Positions 25,047-33,863 of a stretch of 64,000 bases of DNA are shown here, in pieces (the stretch's first letter is position 1; each line of letters starts with the position of its first letter). The stretch is from the NCBI RefSeq assembly GCF_017726655.1, contig NZ_CP072308.1, positions 1,612,001 through 1,676,000 on the forward strand, in the 5' to 3' direction. The notes beneath the pieces were generated by a model. The model saw nothing but the letters and a program-made list of their open reading frames with translations. It was not told the DNA's origin and did not search any database. The stretch comes from Agrobacterium tumefaciens. Its GTDB lineage: Bacteria; Pseudomonadota; Alphaproteobacteria; Rhizobiales; Rhizobiaceae. Position numbers and translations under genes: made by a program.

Positions 25047-25409
25047 ATGACGCATGCCGCAAGAAGACACGAACCGGCGCGGAGCAATGCCAGAGAGCAG
25101 TTGCCGCGTGCGCTGGTCGGCAGAAGAAGACCGTCCTTCCTGGAAGAATTCACAATGGACAACGCCGACCGTTTTAAGGCCGGCGATATGATCAACGTAA
25201 CGAAGCCCGACGGCTCTCAAGCGTGGATTTTGGTACTCGGCATTCAGGATTGCGGCAAAGTCGAAGCTGCCTTCTGGATTGGCCTACCTCAGCTTTTTGA
25301 AACGACAGTCGACGAGCTTGCCCGCCTCCGCGTTATTCGCGTCGAGAAGATGGGGCAGGCGGACGTCGAAATGTATCGCCAGTGGGTGGGTCTCGAGGTG
25401 CTGCAATGA
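25047..25409 (+). CDS. Hypothetical protein, 120 residues
   Basis: I do not recognise it. ATG 25047 is chosen because GAGGAG stands 9 bp upstream; a second in-frame ATG (25155, MDNADRFKAGDMINV) lacks a good site but begins the better-folded part. The core reads like a small beta-barrel (GDMINVTKPDGSQAWILVLG). Its stop overlaps the next gene (ATGA). The gene lies downstream of the palindrome and is probably controlled by the XRE protein. Confidence 0.55.
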   Translation: MTHAARRHEPARSNAREQLPRALVGRRRPSFLEEFTMDNADRFKAGDMINVTKPDGSQAWILVLGIQDCGKVEAAFWIGLPQLFETTVDELARLRVIRVEKMGQADVEMYRQWVGLEVLQ

Positions 25410-25582
25410 GCTGGCAGCAGATTTTCCCAGAAGGCTCAATCGTCTTCATCGGCCGAGATACCTACACGGCCAAGCACAACCCCCATTTTCCAGGCATCGA
25501 TCTTTATCAGGGCGCCGAACGCGTCATGACGGTGCGCCCGGACTGGTTGCTGCAGATCGCAACCGGGGTTCGGCTCCCCTAG
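25406..25582 (+). CDS. Hypothetical protein, 58 residues
   Basis: ATG 25406 overlaps the preceding stop. The product, MSWQQIFPEGSIVFIGRDTY onward, is short and beta-rich with no recognised motif. The four-base overlap is the main reason to accept it. Confidence 0.5.
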   Translation: MSWQQIFPEGSIVFIGRDTYTAKHNPHFPGIDLYQGAERVMTVRPDWLLQIATGVRLP

Positions 25583-25721
25583 AGGTTTTCCCAGCCAGCC
25601 TCCGCATTCCCAGGCTGGCCAACTTGCCCAGCGCGCCCTTGCGGCTGCGCGGGCCTCTTATCCCGGCAGAAATAGCGACGGCGTAGTCACCACCTAAGGC
25701 CTCACCAGCAACGAGCCGTCG

Positions 25722-25761
25722 CGGCCCTGCTCCCGCTTGGTTGAGCGGGGCCAAACTTTTT
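25722..25761 (+). terminator. Hairpin with T-run before the excisionase gene
   Basis: CCCGCT (25732-25737) pairs with AGCGGG (25744-25749), extended by GC-rich flanks, and TTTTT follows at 25757-25761. It is a plausible terminator for the two small genes upstream. A second stem, CCAGCC/GGCTGG, lies near 25593-25618. The 248 bp between 25583 and 25830 otherwise shows nothing. Confidence 0.45.
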
Positions 25762-25830
25762 CATCAAGCGACATTGGACTTTTTGCAGGCTGGTTCTGAA
25801 AGTTACGTCACGAACAATAGAGGAGGACGC

Positions 25831-26067
25831 ATGCGCCCCGCCAACGACAATGTACCTTTGCGTCTTCTCACCAAGACGCAAGCGGCGCGATATTGCGGCT
25901 TGAGCCTTCCATCTTTCGATTCCGTTTGCCCGGTGCGAGCAATCGCGCTGGGTGTTGGCGTTCGATGGGAGCGGTACGACATCCGTGAGGTGGACGCATG
26001 GATTGACAGTTTACGACCGGGTGAAGCACCGTTGCGGACCGCCGACTCTCTGCTGGATGCGCTATGA
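25831..26067 (+). CDS. Excisionase-like helix-turn-helix protein
   Basis: This 78-residue protein starts at ATG 25831, directly after AGGAGG(ACGC). It has a MerR/AlpA-like DNA-binding segment (LLTKTQAARYCGLSLPSFDS) and a WERYDIREVDAWIDSL tail typical of Xis/AlpA-type proteins. It overlaps the integrase gene (ATGA), so the recombination directionality factor and the integrase are cotranscribed. Confidence 0.78.
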   Translation: MRPANDNVPLRLLTKTQAARYCGLSLPSFDSVCPVRAIALGVGVRWERYDIREVDAWIDSLRPGEAPLRTADSLLDAL

Positions 26068-27128
26068 CTGGAACAGTTGTCAGAGTGAAAGGCCTAAAGC
26101 GCTACTTCGAACCGAAGACTGGCAAATGGTATGCCTACCACCGCAAGACCGGCAAGCGGCTCAAGGCGGAATTCGGAACGCCCGAATTTTTCGCTGAACT
26201 TGAGGCGATCGATGCGGCTACGCGCGGGCAGGAAGCGAAGGCTGGCACGCTGGCCGCGCTCATCGCGTCATACCGCAAGTCCGCCGGCTTCCAAATGCTC
26301 AAGAGCCGCACCAAGTCAGATTATCAGAAGGTGCTCACCTATCTGCAGCCGCTGGGACCGTCACCGCTGTCCGAGCTTTCTCAAGGGTGGGTGGCACGAC
26401 TGAGGGACAAGACCTTCGAAAAAAAGAAGCGGAAGTTTGCCAACTATACGCTGACCGTCCTTTCTATCTTGTTTGAACACGCCATCGAGCAAGAACTTAT
26501 GGCGACGAACCCCGTCGCGAAGGTCAAGCGCGTGCGCAAAGCGACCGATGCCCCCGAAGCAAACCGGCCTTGGCTGGACTTCGAGCGGGATGCCGTCGCC
26601 GCTGCGTTACCGCCTCACATGCGCCTTCCTGTGGCGTTGATGATGTATTGCGGCCTTGACCCTCAAGACGCCCTTGAACTGCCACGCACAGCCGTCTCTG
26701 GCGGCAAGCTGGACACGCGCCGAGGAAAGACCGGCGTTCCAGTTTGGGTGCCATTGCCGACGCCCGTGCTTGATGTGCTGGCCGAAGAGCAGAAGCATCC
26801 CGCAACTACGCTCACGCTTTGCGCCAACAGCCGCGGCAAGCCTTGGACAGTTTCTGGCTTTAGGGCGTCATGGCGCCCTATAAAATTGAAGCTCGAGGAG
26901 GAAGGCAAGATCCAGCCCGACCTTACGCTCAAGGGCCTTCGCCATACTGTCGCAACCATCCTCGCCGAGATGGGCAAGGACTACGCGACGATCGCGCAGA
27001 TGCTGGGTCAGAAGACAGAAGCCATGGCAAAGCACTATTCTCGCCGCGCCGACATGTCCAAGAAGATGGCCGAAACCATGGGAGACCTTGAGGCCGAAGT
27101 GAACAGACGGAAAACAACCGGCGTCTAG
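26064..27128 (+). CDS. int: Tyrosine-recombinase integrase with atypical active site
   Basis: This 354-residue integrase has an N-terminal arm-binding part (residues 1-60), a core-binding SAM-like domain (about 65-160) and a catalytic domain. Box II is LKGLRHTVATILAEMG and the nucleophile Tyr lies in AMAKHYSRRAD. The usual box I Arg position reads CGLDPQDALEL, with Asp where GLR is expected. The HxxR His is Lys (KGLR) and the third His is Gln (LGQKTEAM). The beta-hairpin Lys in RRGKTG is kept. This appears to be a divergent rhizobial subfamily. The gene ends 82 bp from attR, and its own stop codon lies in a GTCTAGAAA repeat. Confidence 0.85.
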   Translation: MTGTVVRVKGLKRYFEPKTGKWYAYHRKTGKRLKAEFGTPEFFAELEAIDAATRGQEAKAGTLAALIASYRKSAGFQMLKSRTKSDYQKVLTYLQPLGPSPLSELSQGWVARLRDKTFEKKKRKFANYTLTVLSILFEHAIEQELMATNPVAKVKRVRKATDAPEANRPWLDFERDAVAAALPPHMRLPVALMMYCGLDPQDALELPRTAVSGGKLDTRRGKTGVPVWVPLPTPVLDVLAEEQKHPATTLTLCANSRGKPWTVSGFRASWRPIKLKLEEEGKIQPDLTLKGLRHTVATILAEMGKDYATIAQMLGQKTEAMAKHYSRRADMSKKMAETMGDLEAEVNRRKTTGV

Positions 27129-27153
27129 AAACGCGAAAAACCGCGTCTAGAAA
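27123..27153 (+). promoter_or_regulatory. Putative right integrase arm sites (two GTCTAGAAA)
   Basis: GTCTAGAAA occurs at 27123-27131, spanning the integrase stop codon, and at 27145-27153, 22 bp apart and in the same orientation as the two copies near attL. They lie 58-88 bp inside attR. Confidence 0.55.
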
Positions 27154-27210
27154 AGTTATCGCAACAGGTTAGTTAAGGGGCAAATTACAAAACAAAACCA
27201 AGACGTTAGA

Positions 27211-27264
27211 AATGGTGCCCGGAGGCGGATTTGAACCACCGACACGCGGATTTTCAATCCGCTG
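27211..27264. repeat. attR: 54 bp direct repeat within the intact tRNA-Phe
   Basis: Identical to 11124-11177. This copy is joined to the native 5' half of tRNA-Phe, so the element carried a tRNA 3' end that restores the gene after insertion. Confidence 0.93.
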
Positions 27265-27288
27265 CTCTACCAACTGAGCTATCCGGGC
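27213..27288 (-). tRNA. tRNA-Phe (GAA)
   Basis: The 76-base gene includes an encoded CCA. On the minus strand the acceptor is GCCCGGA...TCCGGGC, the D arm contains AGCTCAGTTGGTAGAGC, and the anticodon loop TTGAAAA lies between GCGGA and TCCGC, giving anticodon GAA. The T arm is GGTTCGAATCC. Its 3' half serves as the integration site of the prophage. Confidence 0.96.
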
Positions 27289-27540
27289 ACTTCAGGTCCT
27301 TGAAGAACCTCCGCTTTTCGCGGTCGGGGTTGTTTGCGCCCCGAAAGTGAGCGGGGTTATAACATCTTGTTCGAACATGGCAAGCGCCATCGCAAAGTTT
27401 TTTGACAGTTTTTTCAAACTGCCTGTGGATGGGATAAACATTGCATTTGGACCGCATCACCAGGCGGCCTGAATGCCCGGCCCCACCCGTAACAGGCTAA
27501 CGGATGAGACCACAAATGCTTCGGACGGATAGGCCCTGCG

Positions 27541-27972
27541 TTAGGCGTCCTCGCTTCGCCGCGCCGCGAAGCCCAAGGCGAACGGAACGACTGCGACGAG
27601 TGCCGCCATGACCGGTGACGTGGCGAATATGCGGCTGGCGAGCGACGTGACCGCCACGGAGCGCACGACGGTCATCAAACGGGAATTTTCCCGGTCGCGC
27701 TCGTGCCTTGGGTGTTCGTGCTCCTGACGGGGGTGATGGGTAGCCTCCAGCCGCTTGAGATCGCGTCTGATCTTGTCGACTTGCCGACGCAGTTCATCGA
27801 GTTCGGCCCTTACCGCAGGGTCGATGGCATCGGCGGCGCTGTTGCTTCGTGCGGCGGATGTCTCTGTCTTCTCTTCTGCGGCGATAGCCTCGGCCTCTTC
27901 ATCCAATTCGGCGAGTTCATCATCGAGGTCGGAAGGCTTTTCAAAACCGTGGGATCGCAGTGGCGCTTTCAT
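27541..27972 (-). CDS. Coiled-coil protein with C-terminal membrane segment
   Basis: This 143-residue protein starts at ATG 27972 with AGGAG upstream. An acidic N-terminal part (DLDDELAELDEEAEAIAAEE) is followed by a coiled coil (VRAELDELRRQVDKIRRDLK), a His/Arg-rich linker and one hydrophobic helix near the C-terminus (VMAALVAVVPFALGFAARR). It is probably a tail-anchored inner-membrane protein. No function is recognised. Confidence 0.65.
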   Translation of the reverse strand: MKAPLRSHGFEKPSDLDDELAELDEEAEAIAAEEKTETSAARSNSAADAIDPAVRAELDELRRQVDKIRRDLKRLEATHHPRQEHEHPRHERDRENSRLMTVVRSVAVTSLASRIFATSPVMAALVAVVPFALGFAARRSEDA

Positions 27973-28080
27973 GGCTGTCTCCTGAGACGTGCTTATTGCT
28001 TGGGGCGGGCGTTTTCTGCCCTGTCCTGCCAGTCAACGCCTGAGCCGGTCAAAGGATGCACGGAAAGCGGCAGTGCCAAC

Positions 28081-28107
28081 ATAATAAAGCAGGCCCCGAA
28101 GGGCCTG
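28081..28107 (-). terminator. Intrinsic terminator of the beta-oxidation operon
   Basis: On the minus strand, CAGGCCC, TTCG and GGGCCTG form a perfect 7 bp stem with a stable tetraloop, followed by CTTTATTAT. It lies 27 bp beyond the FadJ-like stop codon. Confidence 0.8.
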
Positions 28108-28133
28108 TTCAAAAATCCTGCCTTGACCGTCGA

Positions 28134-30350
28134 TCACGCGGCCTTGGCCGCGCCGGCATAGGGATCGAAGCGGCCGTAGAAGGTTTCACCCTTGGCGGCC
28201 ATATCCTTCAGCAGCGGCGTCGGCCTGAAGCGCGGGCCATAGGTCTCGCTGAGCTTTTCGGCGAGCGCCACGAAGCTCTTCACGCCCATGCCGTCGATGT
28301 AGGACAGCGCACCGCCGGTATAGGGCGCAAAGCCGAAACCGAGGATGGAGCCGACATCGGCCTCGCGCGGATCGGTGACGATACCTTCCTCCACCGTGCG
28401 GGCGGCTTCCAGCGCCACGGTGACGAGGAAGCGTTGTTTCAGCACCTCCATATCCACGTCTTCAGGCTTCTGCTGCGGATAAAGATCCTTCAGGCCGGGC
28501 CAGAGGGATTTTTTGGCAGGCTTTGGCGGGTAGTCGTAAAAGCCCTTGCCGTTCTTGCGGCCGAAGCGGCCCTCGCCTTCCACCAGCTTCTTCACGAGCT
28601 CCATATGACGCGGATCGACGGCCTTTTCACCGAGATCGGCGACGGTGGCTTTGAGGATCTTGTAGGAAAGATCGATGGCCACCTCGTCGTTCAGCGCCAG
28701 CGGGCCGACCGGCATGCCGGCAAATTTCGCGGCATTTTCGATCATGGCGGGCGGCACGCCTTCGATCAGCATGTCGTAGCTTTCCGCCATATAACGCAGG
28801 ACGCAGCGATTGACGAAGAAGCCGCGCGTATCGTTGACGACAATCGGGGTCTTCCTGATCTTGGCCACATAATCGAGCGCGACGGCGAGCGCCCTGTCGC
28901 CGGTCTCCTTGCCCAAGATGACTTCCGTCAGCATCATCTTCTCGACCGGCGAGAAGAAGTGGATGCCGATGAAATCGGTCGGACGCTTGGAGTTCTTTGC
29001 CAACCCCGTGATTGGCAAGGTGGAGGTGTTGGAGGCGAAGATCGCGCCTTCGGGCAAAACGGCTTCCACGGCTTCGATGACGGCCTTCTTCACGTCGCGG
29101 TCCTCGAACACGGCTTCGATGACGAGATCGGCGTCGGAGAGTGCGGCGTAGTCGGATGTGGGCGTGACGAGGTCAAGCAGGGCCTTGCCTTCATCCTGCG
29201 TCAGCCTACCCTTGCCGATGGCGGCCTTGACACTTTCCTCGCAATGGCCCTTGCCCTTGTCTGCGGCTTCCTGATCGCGATCCACCAGCGTGACGGGAAT
29301 ACCCGCCGCAGCGGTGACGTAAGCGACGGCCGCCCCCATGAAGCCCGCGCCGACGACGCCAACCTTCTTGAACTCCGTCTTCGGCTGGCCGGCAGGGCGG
29401 CGTGCGCCCTTGCCCAGTTCCTGCATGGAAATGAACAGCGAGCGGATCATGCCGAAGGCTTCCTTCGAGCGAAGGATTTCGGTGAAATAGCGCTGCTCCA
29501 CCTTCAGCGCCGTATCGAAGGGCAATTGCAGGCCTTCATAGACGCATTTGAGGATGGCGAGTGCCGCCGGATAGTTGCCGGCGCTCTCGCGGCGCAGGAT
29601 CGCGGGGGCTGCGGGCCAGAGCTGGGCAGCCGCAGGCGTCCAGATGCCGCCGCCGGGGGCCTTGAAGCCCTTTTCATCCCAGGGTGCTACCGGCTTCAGG
29701 CCGTCCTTGATCATCTGCTTGGCGGTTGCGACCAGCTGATCCGGCTCGACCACCTGGTGCACCAGCCCCATGGCCTTGGCGCGTGCGCCGGTCAGCGACT
29801 GGCCCGTGGTCATCATCTGCAAGGCGGATTGTGCATCGGTCAGGCGCGGCACACGCTGGGTGCCGCCCGCACCTGGGAAGATGCCGACCTTGACCTCCGG
29901 TAGCGCCATCTTGAGGTTCTTGGCACTGGAGGCCACGCGGCCGTGGCAGGCGAGCGACAGCTCGAACGCGCCGCCCATGCAGGTACCGTTGATGGCGGAG
30001 ACCCAGGGCTTGCCGTTGGTCTCAATCTTGCGGAACAGGCCATTCATCCTGCCGACAAGATCGAACAGCTTCTGTGCCGCTTCGTTCGGGTTCTTTGCCT
30101 TTTCCTCGTGGTAAAAGGAGAACATCGATTTGATCATCGAGAGATCGGCACCACCGGAAAAGGTGCTCTTGCCTGATGTGAAGACAACGCCTTTGACCGC
30201 AGCATCGGCGACGGTCGCATCAACGACGGCGTTCAGTTCCTCCAGAACCTCCGACGTGAAGACATTCATGGATTTTTCCGGCATGTCCCAGGTGACGAGG
30301 GCAATGCCGTCTGCATCCGTCTCGATGGTGAAATTGGTGTAAGTGCTCAT
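28134..30350 (-). CDS. fadJ: Enoyl-CoA hydratase / 3-hydroxyacyl-CoA dehydrogenase (FadJ/FadB-like)
   Basis: This 738-residue bifunctional beta-oxidation protein has a crotonase domain (residues 1-190, with FSGGADLSMI and NGTCMGGAFELSLACHGRVA forming the oxyanion hole) and an NAD-binding domain from about residue 328 (KVGVVGAGFMGAAVAYVTAA). Two C-terminal 3-hydroxyacyl-CoA dehydrogenase domains follow (FFVNRCVLRYMAE; RFGRKNGKGFYDY). It hydrates enoyl-CoA and oxidises the hydroxyacyl-CoA product. Start ATG 30350. It lies downstream of a thiolase and an acyl-CoA dehydrogenase on the same strand, making a compact fatty-acid degradation operon. Confidence 0.92.
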   Translation of the reverse strand: MSTYTNFTIETDADGIALVTWDMPEKSMNVFTSEVLEELNAVVDATVADAAVKGVVFTSGKSTFSGGADLSMIKSMFSFYHEEKAKNPNEAAQKLFDLVGRMNGLFRKIETNGKPWVSAINGTCMGGAFELSLACHGRVASSAKNLKMALPEVKVGIFPGAGGTQRVPRLTDAQSALQMMTTGQSLTGARAKAMGLVHQVVEPDQLVATAKQMIKDGLKPVAPWDEKGFKAPGGGIWTPAAAQLWPAAPAILRRESAGNYPAALAILKCVYEGLQLPFDTALKVEQRYFTEILRSKEAFGMIRSLFISMQELGKGARRPAGQPKTEFKKVGVVGAGFMGAAVAYVTAAAGIPVTLVDRDQEAADKGKGHCEESVKAAIGKGRLTQDEGKALLDLVTPTSDYAALSDADLVIEAVFEDRDVKKAVIEAVEAVLPEGAIFASNTSTLPITGLAKNSKRPTDFIGIHFFSPVEKMMLTEVILGKETGDRALAVALDYVAKIRKTPIVVNDTRGFFVNRCVLRYMAESYDMLIEGVPPAMIENAAKFAGMPVGPLALNDEVAIDLSYKILKATVADLGEKAVDPRHMELVKKLVEGEGRFGRKNGKGFYDYPPKPAKKSLWPGLKDLYPQQKPEDVDMEVLKQRFLVTVALEAARTVEEGIVTDPREADVGSILGFGFAPYTGGALSYIDGMGVKSFVALAEKLSETYGPRFRPTPLLKDMAAKGETFYGRFDPYAGAAKAA

Positions 30351-30395
30351 TTGGGATTCCTCTTCCCTGAATCGTAATGGCCGCCTCGCTTTCCT

Positions 30396-30426
30396 CGTCA
30401 TCCTCGGACCTTACCCGAGGATGACG
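30396..30426. repeat. Extragenic palindrome between thiolase and fadJ
   Basis: CGTCATCCTCGG pairs perfectly with CCGAGGATGACG around a 7-base loop. It resembles the REP-like palindromes scattered in rhizobial intergenic spaces, and may stabilise or attenuate the operon transcript. Confidence 0.6.
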
Positions 30427-30448
30427 GAAGCGGGCTGTAGCCGCTGTC

Positions 30449-31657
30449 TCAGACCCGCTCGATAACCGTCGCCGTGCCCATGCCGGCGCCGATGCAAAGC
30501 GTGACGAGTGCGGTGTTCAGATCGCGCCGTTCCAGTTCATCCAACACCGTGCCGAGGATCATCGCGCCGGTTGCACCCAGCGGATGACCCATGGCGATCG
30601 CGCCGCCATTGACGTTCATCCGATCATGATCGATGTCGAAGGCCTGCATGTAACGCAGGACCACCGCGGCGAAGGCTTCGTTGAGTTCAAAGAGATCGAT
30701 ATCGGCGAGCGACATGCCGGTCTTCTTCAGAAGCTTTTCGGTTACGTCCACCGGGCCGGTCAGCATCAGCGCGGGGTCGGAGCCGATATTGGCGAAAGCC
30801 TTGATGCGGGCACGCGGCTTCACGCCCATTGCCTCGCCGCCCGCCTTCGAACCAACCAGCACGGCGGCAGCACCATCAACGATGCCGGATGAGTTGCCGG
30901 CGTGATGGACGTAGTTGATGCGCTCCACTTCCGGGTGGGCCATGATGCCAACGGCTTCGAAGCCGCCCATCTCACCCGGCATCTGGAAGGACGGGTTGAG
31001 CGAGGCCAGCGCCTGCATATCGGTGCCGGGGCGCATGTGCTCATCGCGGTCAAGGATCGTCAGGCCATTCTGGTCCTTCACCGGAATGACCGATTTGTTG
31101 AAATAGCCCTTTTCCCAGGCATGCGCGGCGCGCTTCTGGCTTTCGACGGCGTAGGCGTCGACATCGTCACGGGAGAAGCCGTATTTGGTGGCGATGAGAT
31201 CGGCCGACACGCCCTGCGGCATGAAGAACGCCGGAAAGTTGACCGAGGGGTCCATGTACCAGGCGCCGCCCGACATGCCCATGCCGACGCGGGACATGCT
31301 TTCGACGCCGCCGGCGATGACGATATCATCCGAACCGGCCTTCACCTTGCCGGCCGCGAAGTTGATGGCGTCGAGACCCGAGGCGCAGAAGCGCGAAATC
31401 TGCATGCCTGGGGCCTTATTGGAATAACCGGCCTCGAAAGCGGCGGCTTTCGGTATCACTGCGCCGGCATCCATGACGGGATCGACGCAGCCCATGATGA
31501 TGTCGTCGACAGCGGACGTGTCGAGGCCGTTGCGGTCGCGGATGGCCTCCAGCGTCTTGGCGGCCAGGCGAACGGAGGGCACCTCATGCAGGCTGCCATC
31601 CTTCTTGCCGCGTCCGCGGGGGGTGCGGACATGGTCGTAGATAAATACGTCGGTCAT
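30449..31657 (-). CDS. Acetyl-CoA C-acyltransferase (thiolase)
   Basis: This 402-residue thiolase has the acyl-accepting Cys in [16 protein letters not shown] (near residue 90), the NEAF motif ([14 protein letters not shown]), [10 protein letters not shown] with the catalytic His, and the second Cys in [11 protein letters not shown]. It catalyses the last step of the beta-oxidation cycle and should pair with the FadJ-like protein. Start ATG 31657 ([17 protein letters not shown]). Alternatively it could serve acetoacetyl-CoA metabolism, but the operon favours fatty-acid degradation. Confidence 0.92.
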   Translation of the reverse strand: MTDVFIYDHVRTPRGRGKKDGSLHEVPSVRLAAKTLEAIRDRNGLDTSAVDDIIMGCVDPVMDAGAVIPKAAAFEAGYSNKAPGMQISRFCASGLDAINFAAGKVKAGSDDIVIAGGVESMSRVGMGMSGGAWYMDPSVNFPAFFMPQGVSADLIATKYGFSRDDVDAYAVESQKRAAHAWEKGYFNKSVIPVKDQNGLTILDRDEHMRPGTDMQALASLNPSFQMPGEMGGFEAVGIMAHPEVERINYVHHAGNSSGIVDGAAAVLVGSKAGGEAMGVKPRARIKAFANIGSDPALMLTGPVDVTEKLLKKTGMSLADIDLFELNEAFAAVVLRYMQAFDIDHDRMNVNGGAIAMGHPLGATGAMILGTVLDELERRDLNTALVTLCIGAGMGTATVIERV

Positions 31658-31694
31658 CAATTCTCTCCCTGCGGCGTCTTGAACGCCAGATGTC

Positions 31695-33491
31695 TCAGAA
31701 TGCTTCTGCGGCCAGTTCCATCGTGGTGTCCGCGCCGGTTTCGATGCGGGCTTTGCGCAGCGCCGTCTCCGGCATGATGCGCTCCATGTAAAACTTCGCC
31801 GTGACAAGCTTGGTCTTGAGGTAATCTTCATCCGACGCGCTGCCTGCCGCAAGCGCTTCGCTTGCCGCTTTCGCCATGCGCGCCTGCATGTAACCCAGCA
31901 CCACGATGCCGAAGAGATGCATATAGTCGGTCGAACCGGCACCGGCATTGTCGGGCTTGGCCATGGCGTTCTGCATGAACCACATGGTTGCGGCCTGAAG
32001 GTCGTTCAAGCCCTTCTTCAGGCCCTTGGTATAGAGGGTCAGCTTTTCGTCGGCGCGGTTTTCCTCACAGAAATCACCGATTTCCTTGAACAGAGCCATG
32101 ACTGCGCGGCCGCCATTCATGCCGAGCTTGCGGCCCACCAGATCGAGTGCCTGAATGCCGTTCGCCCCCTCATAGATCATGGTGATGCGCGCATCGCGGA
32201 CATATTGGCTCATGCCATGTTCTTCGATGTAGCCGTGACCGCCAAAGACCTGCTGCGCCATCACGGCGTGGTCGAAGCCCTTGTCGGTCAGCACGCCCTT
32301 GAGGATCGGCGTGACGAGACCAAGCAGGTCGTCTGCCGCCTGCCGCTCCTTCTCATCGGTGGAGCGATGGGCGATGTCCGATTGCAGCGCCGTCCAAAGA
32401 AGGAAAGCGCGGCCGGCCTCGTTATAGGCCTTGATGGTCATCAGCGTGCGGCGGATATCCGGGTGCACGATGATCGGATCGGCCTTTTTGTCCGGGAATT
32501 TTGCGCCGGAAAGCGAACGGCCCTGAATGCGCTCTCGGGCGTATTCGACGGCGTTCTGATAGGCAATCTCGCCAACCGAGAGCCCCTGCAGGCCGACGCC
32601 GAGGCGGGCTTCGTTCATCATCACGAACATGGCCGAGAGGCCCTTGTTTTCCGCACCCAGCAAATAGCCGGTCGCGTCATCGTAGTTCATGACGCAGGTG
32701 GCGTTGCCGTGAATGCCCATCTTGTGTTCGATCGCACCGCAGGTGACGCCGTTGCGCTCGCCCGGCGTGCCGTCTTCCTTCACCAGGAACTTCGGTACGA
32801 TGAAGAGCGAAATGCCCTTGGTGCCCTCAGGCGCGCCCTCGATGCGGGCGAGCACCAGATGGACGATGTTATCAGTCATGGAATGTTCGCCGGCCGAGAT
32901 GAAAATCTTTTGACCGGAAATCTTGTAGCTGCCGTCAGCCTGTGGCACGGCCTTGGTGCGCAGCAGGCCGAGATCGGTGCCGCAATGGGGTTCGGTGAGG
33001 TTCATGGTACCGGACCATGTGCCACCAACCATATTCGGCAGATAGGTTTGCTTCTGCTCCTGCGTGCCGTGCACTAAAATCGCAGCGATCGCGCCCTGCG
33101 TCAGGCCGGGATACATCATCAGGGAAAGGTTGGCGGACGACATATATTCGCCGATTGCCGCATGCAGCGTATAGGGCAGGCCCTGACCGCCAAACTCCGG
33201 CGGCACGGCAAGACCGATCCAGCCACCCTCGCAATAGGCGTCATAGGCTTCCTTGAAACCATCTGGCACGGAGACGGAGCCGTCATCGGCGCGCTTGCAG
33301 CCCTGCTGGTCCCCGGAAAGGTTAAGCGGGAAAAGCCGCTCTTCGGCAAGCTTTGCCGCTTCGCCGGTGATTGCCTCGATCATGTCAGGCGTCGCATCCT
33401 CGAAGCCGGGCAGGTTATTATACCGCTCCAGGCCGAGAACGTCATTCAGGATAAAAAGCGTGTCCTTAACTGGGGCCTTGTAAACAGGCAT
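31695..33491 (-). CDS. Acyl-CoA dehydrogenase, long form with C-terminal extension
   Basis: This 598-residue flavoenzyme belongs to the large acyl-CoA dehydrogenase group with a C-terminal extra domain. Seen are [20 protein letters not shown] (FAD/substrate contact), [35 protein letters not shown] and the catalytic-base region [20 protein letters not shown]. Start ATG 33491 ([20 protein letters not shown]). It is the first gene of the operon, downstream of a perfect palindrome. A DmdC-type activity is an alternative substrate assignment for this subfamily. Confidence 0.9.
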   Translation of the reverse strand: MPVYKAPVKDTLFILNDVLGLERYNNLPGFEDATPDMIEAITGEAAKLAEERLFPLNLSGDQQGCKRADDGSVSVPDGFKEAYDAYCEGGWIGLAVPPEFGGQGLPYTLHAAIGEYMSSANLSLMMYPGLTQGAIAAILVHGTQEQKQTYLPNMVGGTWSGTMNLTEPHCGTDLGLLRTKAVPQADGSYKISGQKIFISAGEHSMTDNIVHLVLARIEGAPEGTKGISLFIVPKFLVKEDGTPGERNGVTCGAIEHKMGIHGNATCVMNYDDATGYLLGAENKGLSAMFVMMNEARLGVGLQGLSVGEIAYQNAVEYARERIQGRSLSGAKFPDKKADPIIVHPDIRRTLMTIKAYNEAGRAFLLWTALQSDIAHRSTDEKERQAADDLLGLVTPILKGVLTDKGFDHAVMAQQVFGGHGYIEEHGMSQYVRDARITMIYEGANGIQALDLVGRKLGMNGGRAVMALFKEIGDFCEENRADEKLTLYTKGLKKGLNDLQAATMWFMQNAMAKPDNAGAGSTDYMHLFGIVVLGYMQARMAKAASEALAAGSASDEDYLKTKLVTAKFYMERIMPETALRKARIETGADTTMELAAEAF

Positions 33492-33552
33492 TACCGATGT
33501 TCCTCCGCATCGTGGGCGCCGGAGCCAATCCGGCCGATATGACGTGACAATA

Positions 33553-33576
33553 TTTGACGTGCGCGTAAACGTCAAA
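33553..33576. promoter_or_regulatory. Putative operator of the beta-oxidation operon
   Basis: Perfect 8 bp inverted arms TTTGACGT (33553-33560) and ACGTCAAA (33569-33576) are separated by 8 bp, about 60-85 bp before the acyl-CoA dehydrogenase ATG. The A/T-edged ACGT-type dyad resembles operators of fatty-acid and branched-chain regulators such as LiuR or PsrA types. Which protein binds is unknown. Confidence 0.5.
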
Positions 33577-33863
33577 CAGATTTCGGCGGAATATTGCCAA
33601 GCGTGTTGCGCATTACCCCGCCCATCCGCCTCGGGCCGGTCAGACGCGGCAAAAGTTAAAAAATTCCGACCATAGTTAACCACTTCTTTACCACGTTTCG
33701 TGAATTCTCCGGACAGAGGTAACTGCTTCGTTCGGCGGCGCAATTTCCTCGATGAGGGCAAATACCGGCTCAGGAACTGCTGCATGTTGCGGCGATGACG
33801 TGATGGGACAGAACGTCGCGACAGAAACCGGGCACGGCGGGCGGAAGCGAAGCGAGCGAGAAG

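Larger units (their letters stand above)
11124..27264 (+). mobile_element. 16.1 kb prophage or phage-satellite element integrated in tRNA-Phe
   Basis: It is bounded by perfect 54 bp direct repeats corresponding to the 3' part of tRNA-Phe. The integrase is the last gene and lies against the repeat that keeps a complete tRNA. Order: SpoVG-like small protein, AAA ATPase, GTTAC pentamer cluster, two small proteins, about 1 kb of structured non-coding DNA, capsid genes, cold-shock protein, HNH nuclease, tail genes, phosphoribosyltransferase-like gene, XRE regulator, Xis-like protein, integrase. Terminase, portal, protease, tail tube and lysis genes were not found. It is either a deleted prophage or an element that relies on a helper phage. 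Confidence 0.85.

Noticed and set aside
28056..29903. Plus-strand open frame of about 615 residues opposite fadJ
   Set aside because: A shadow of the G+C-rich fadJ gene, without a domain or credible start.
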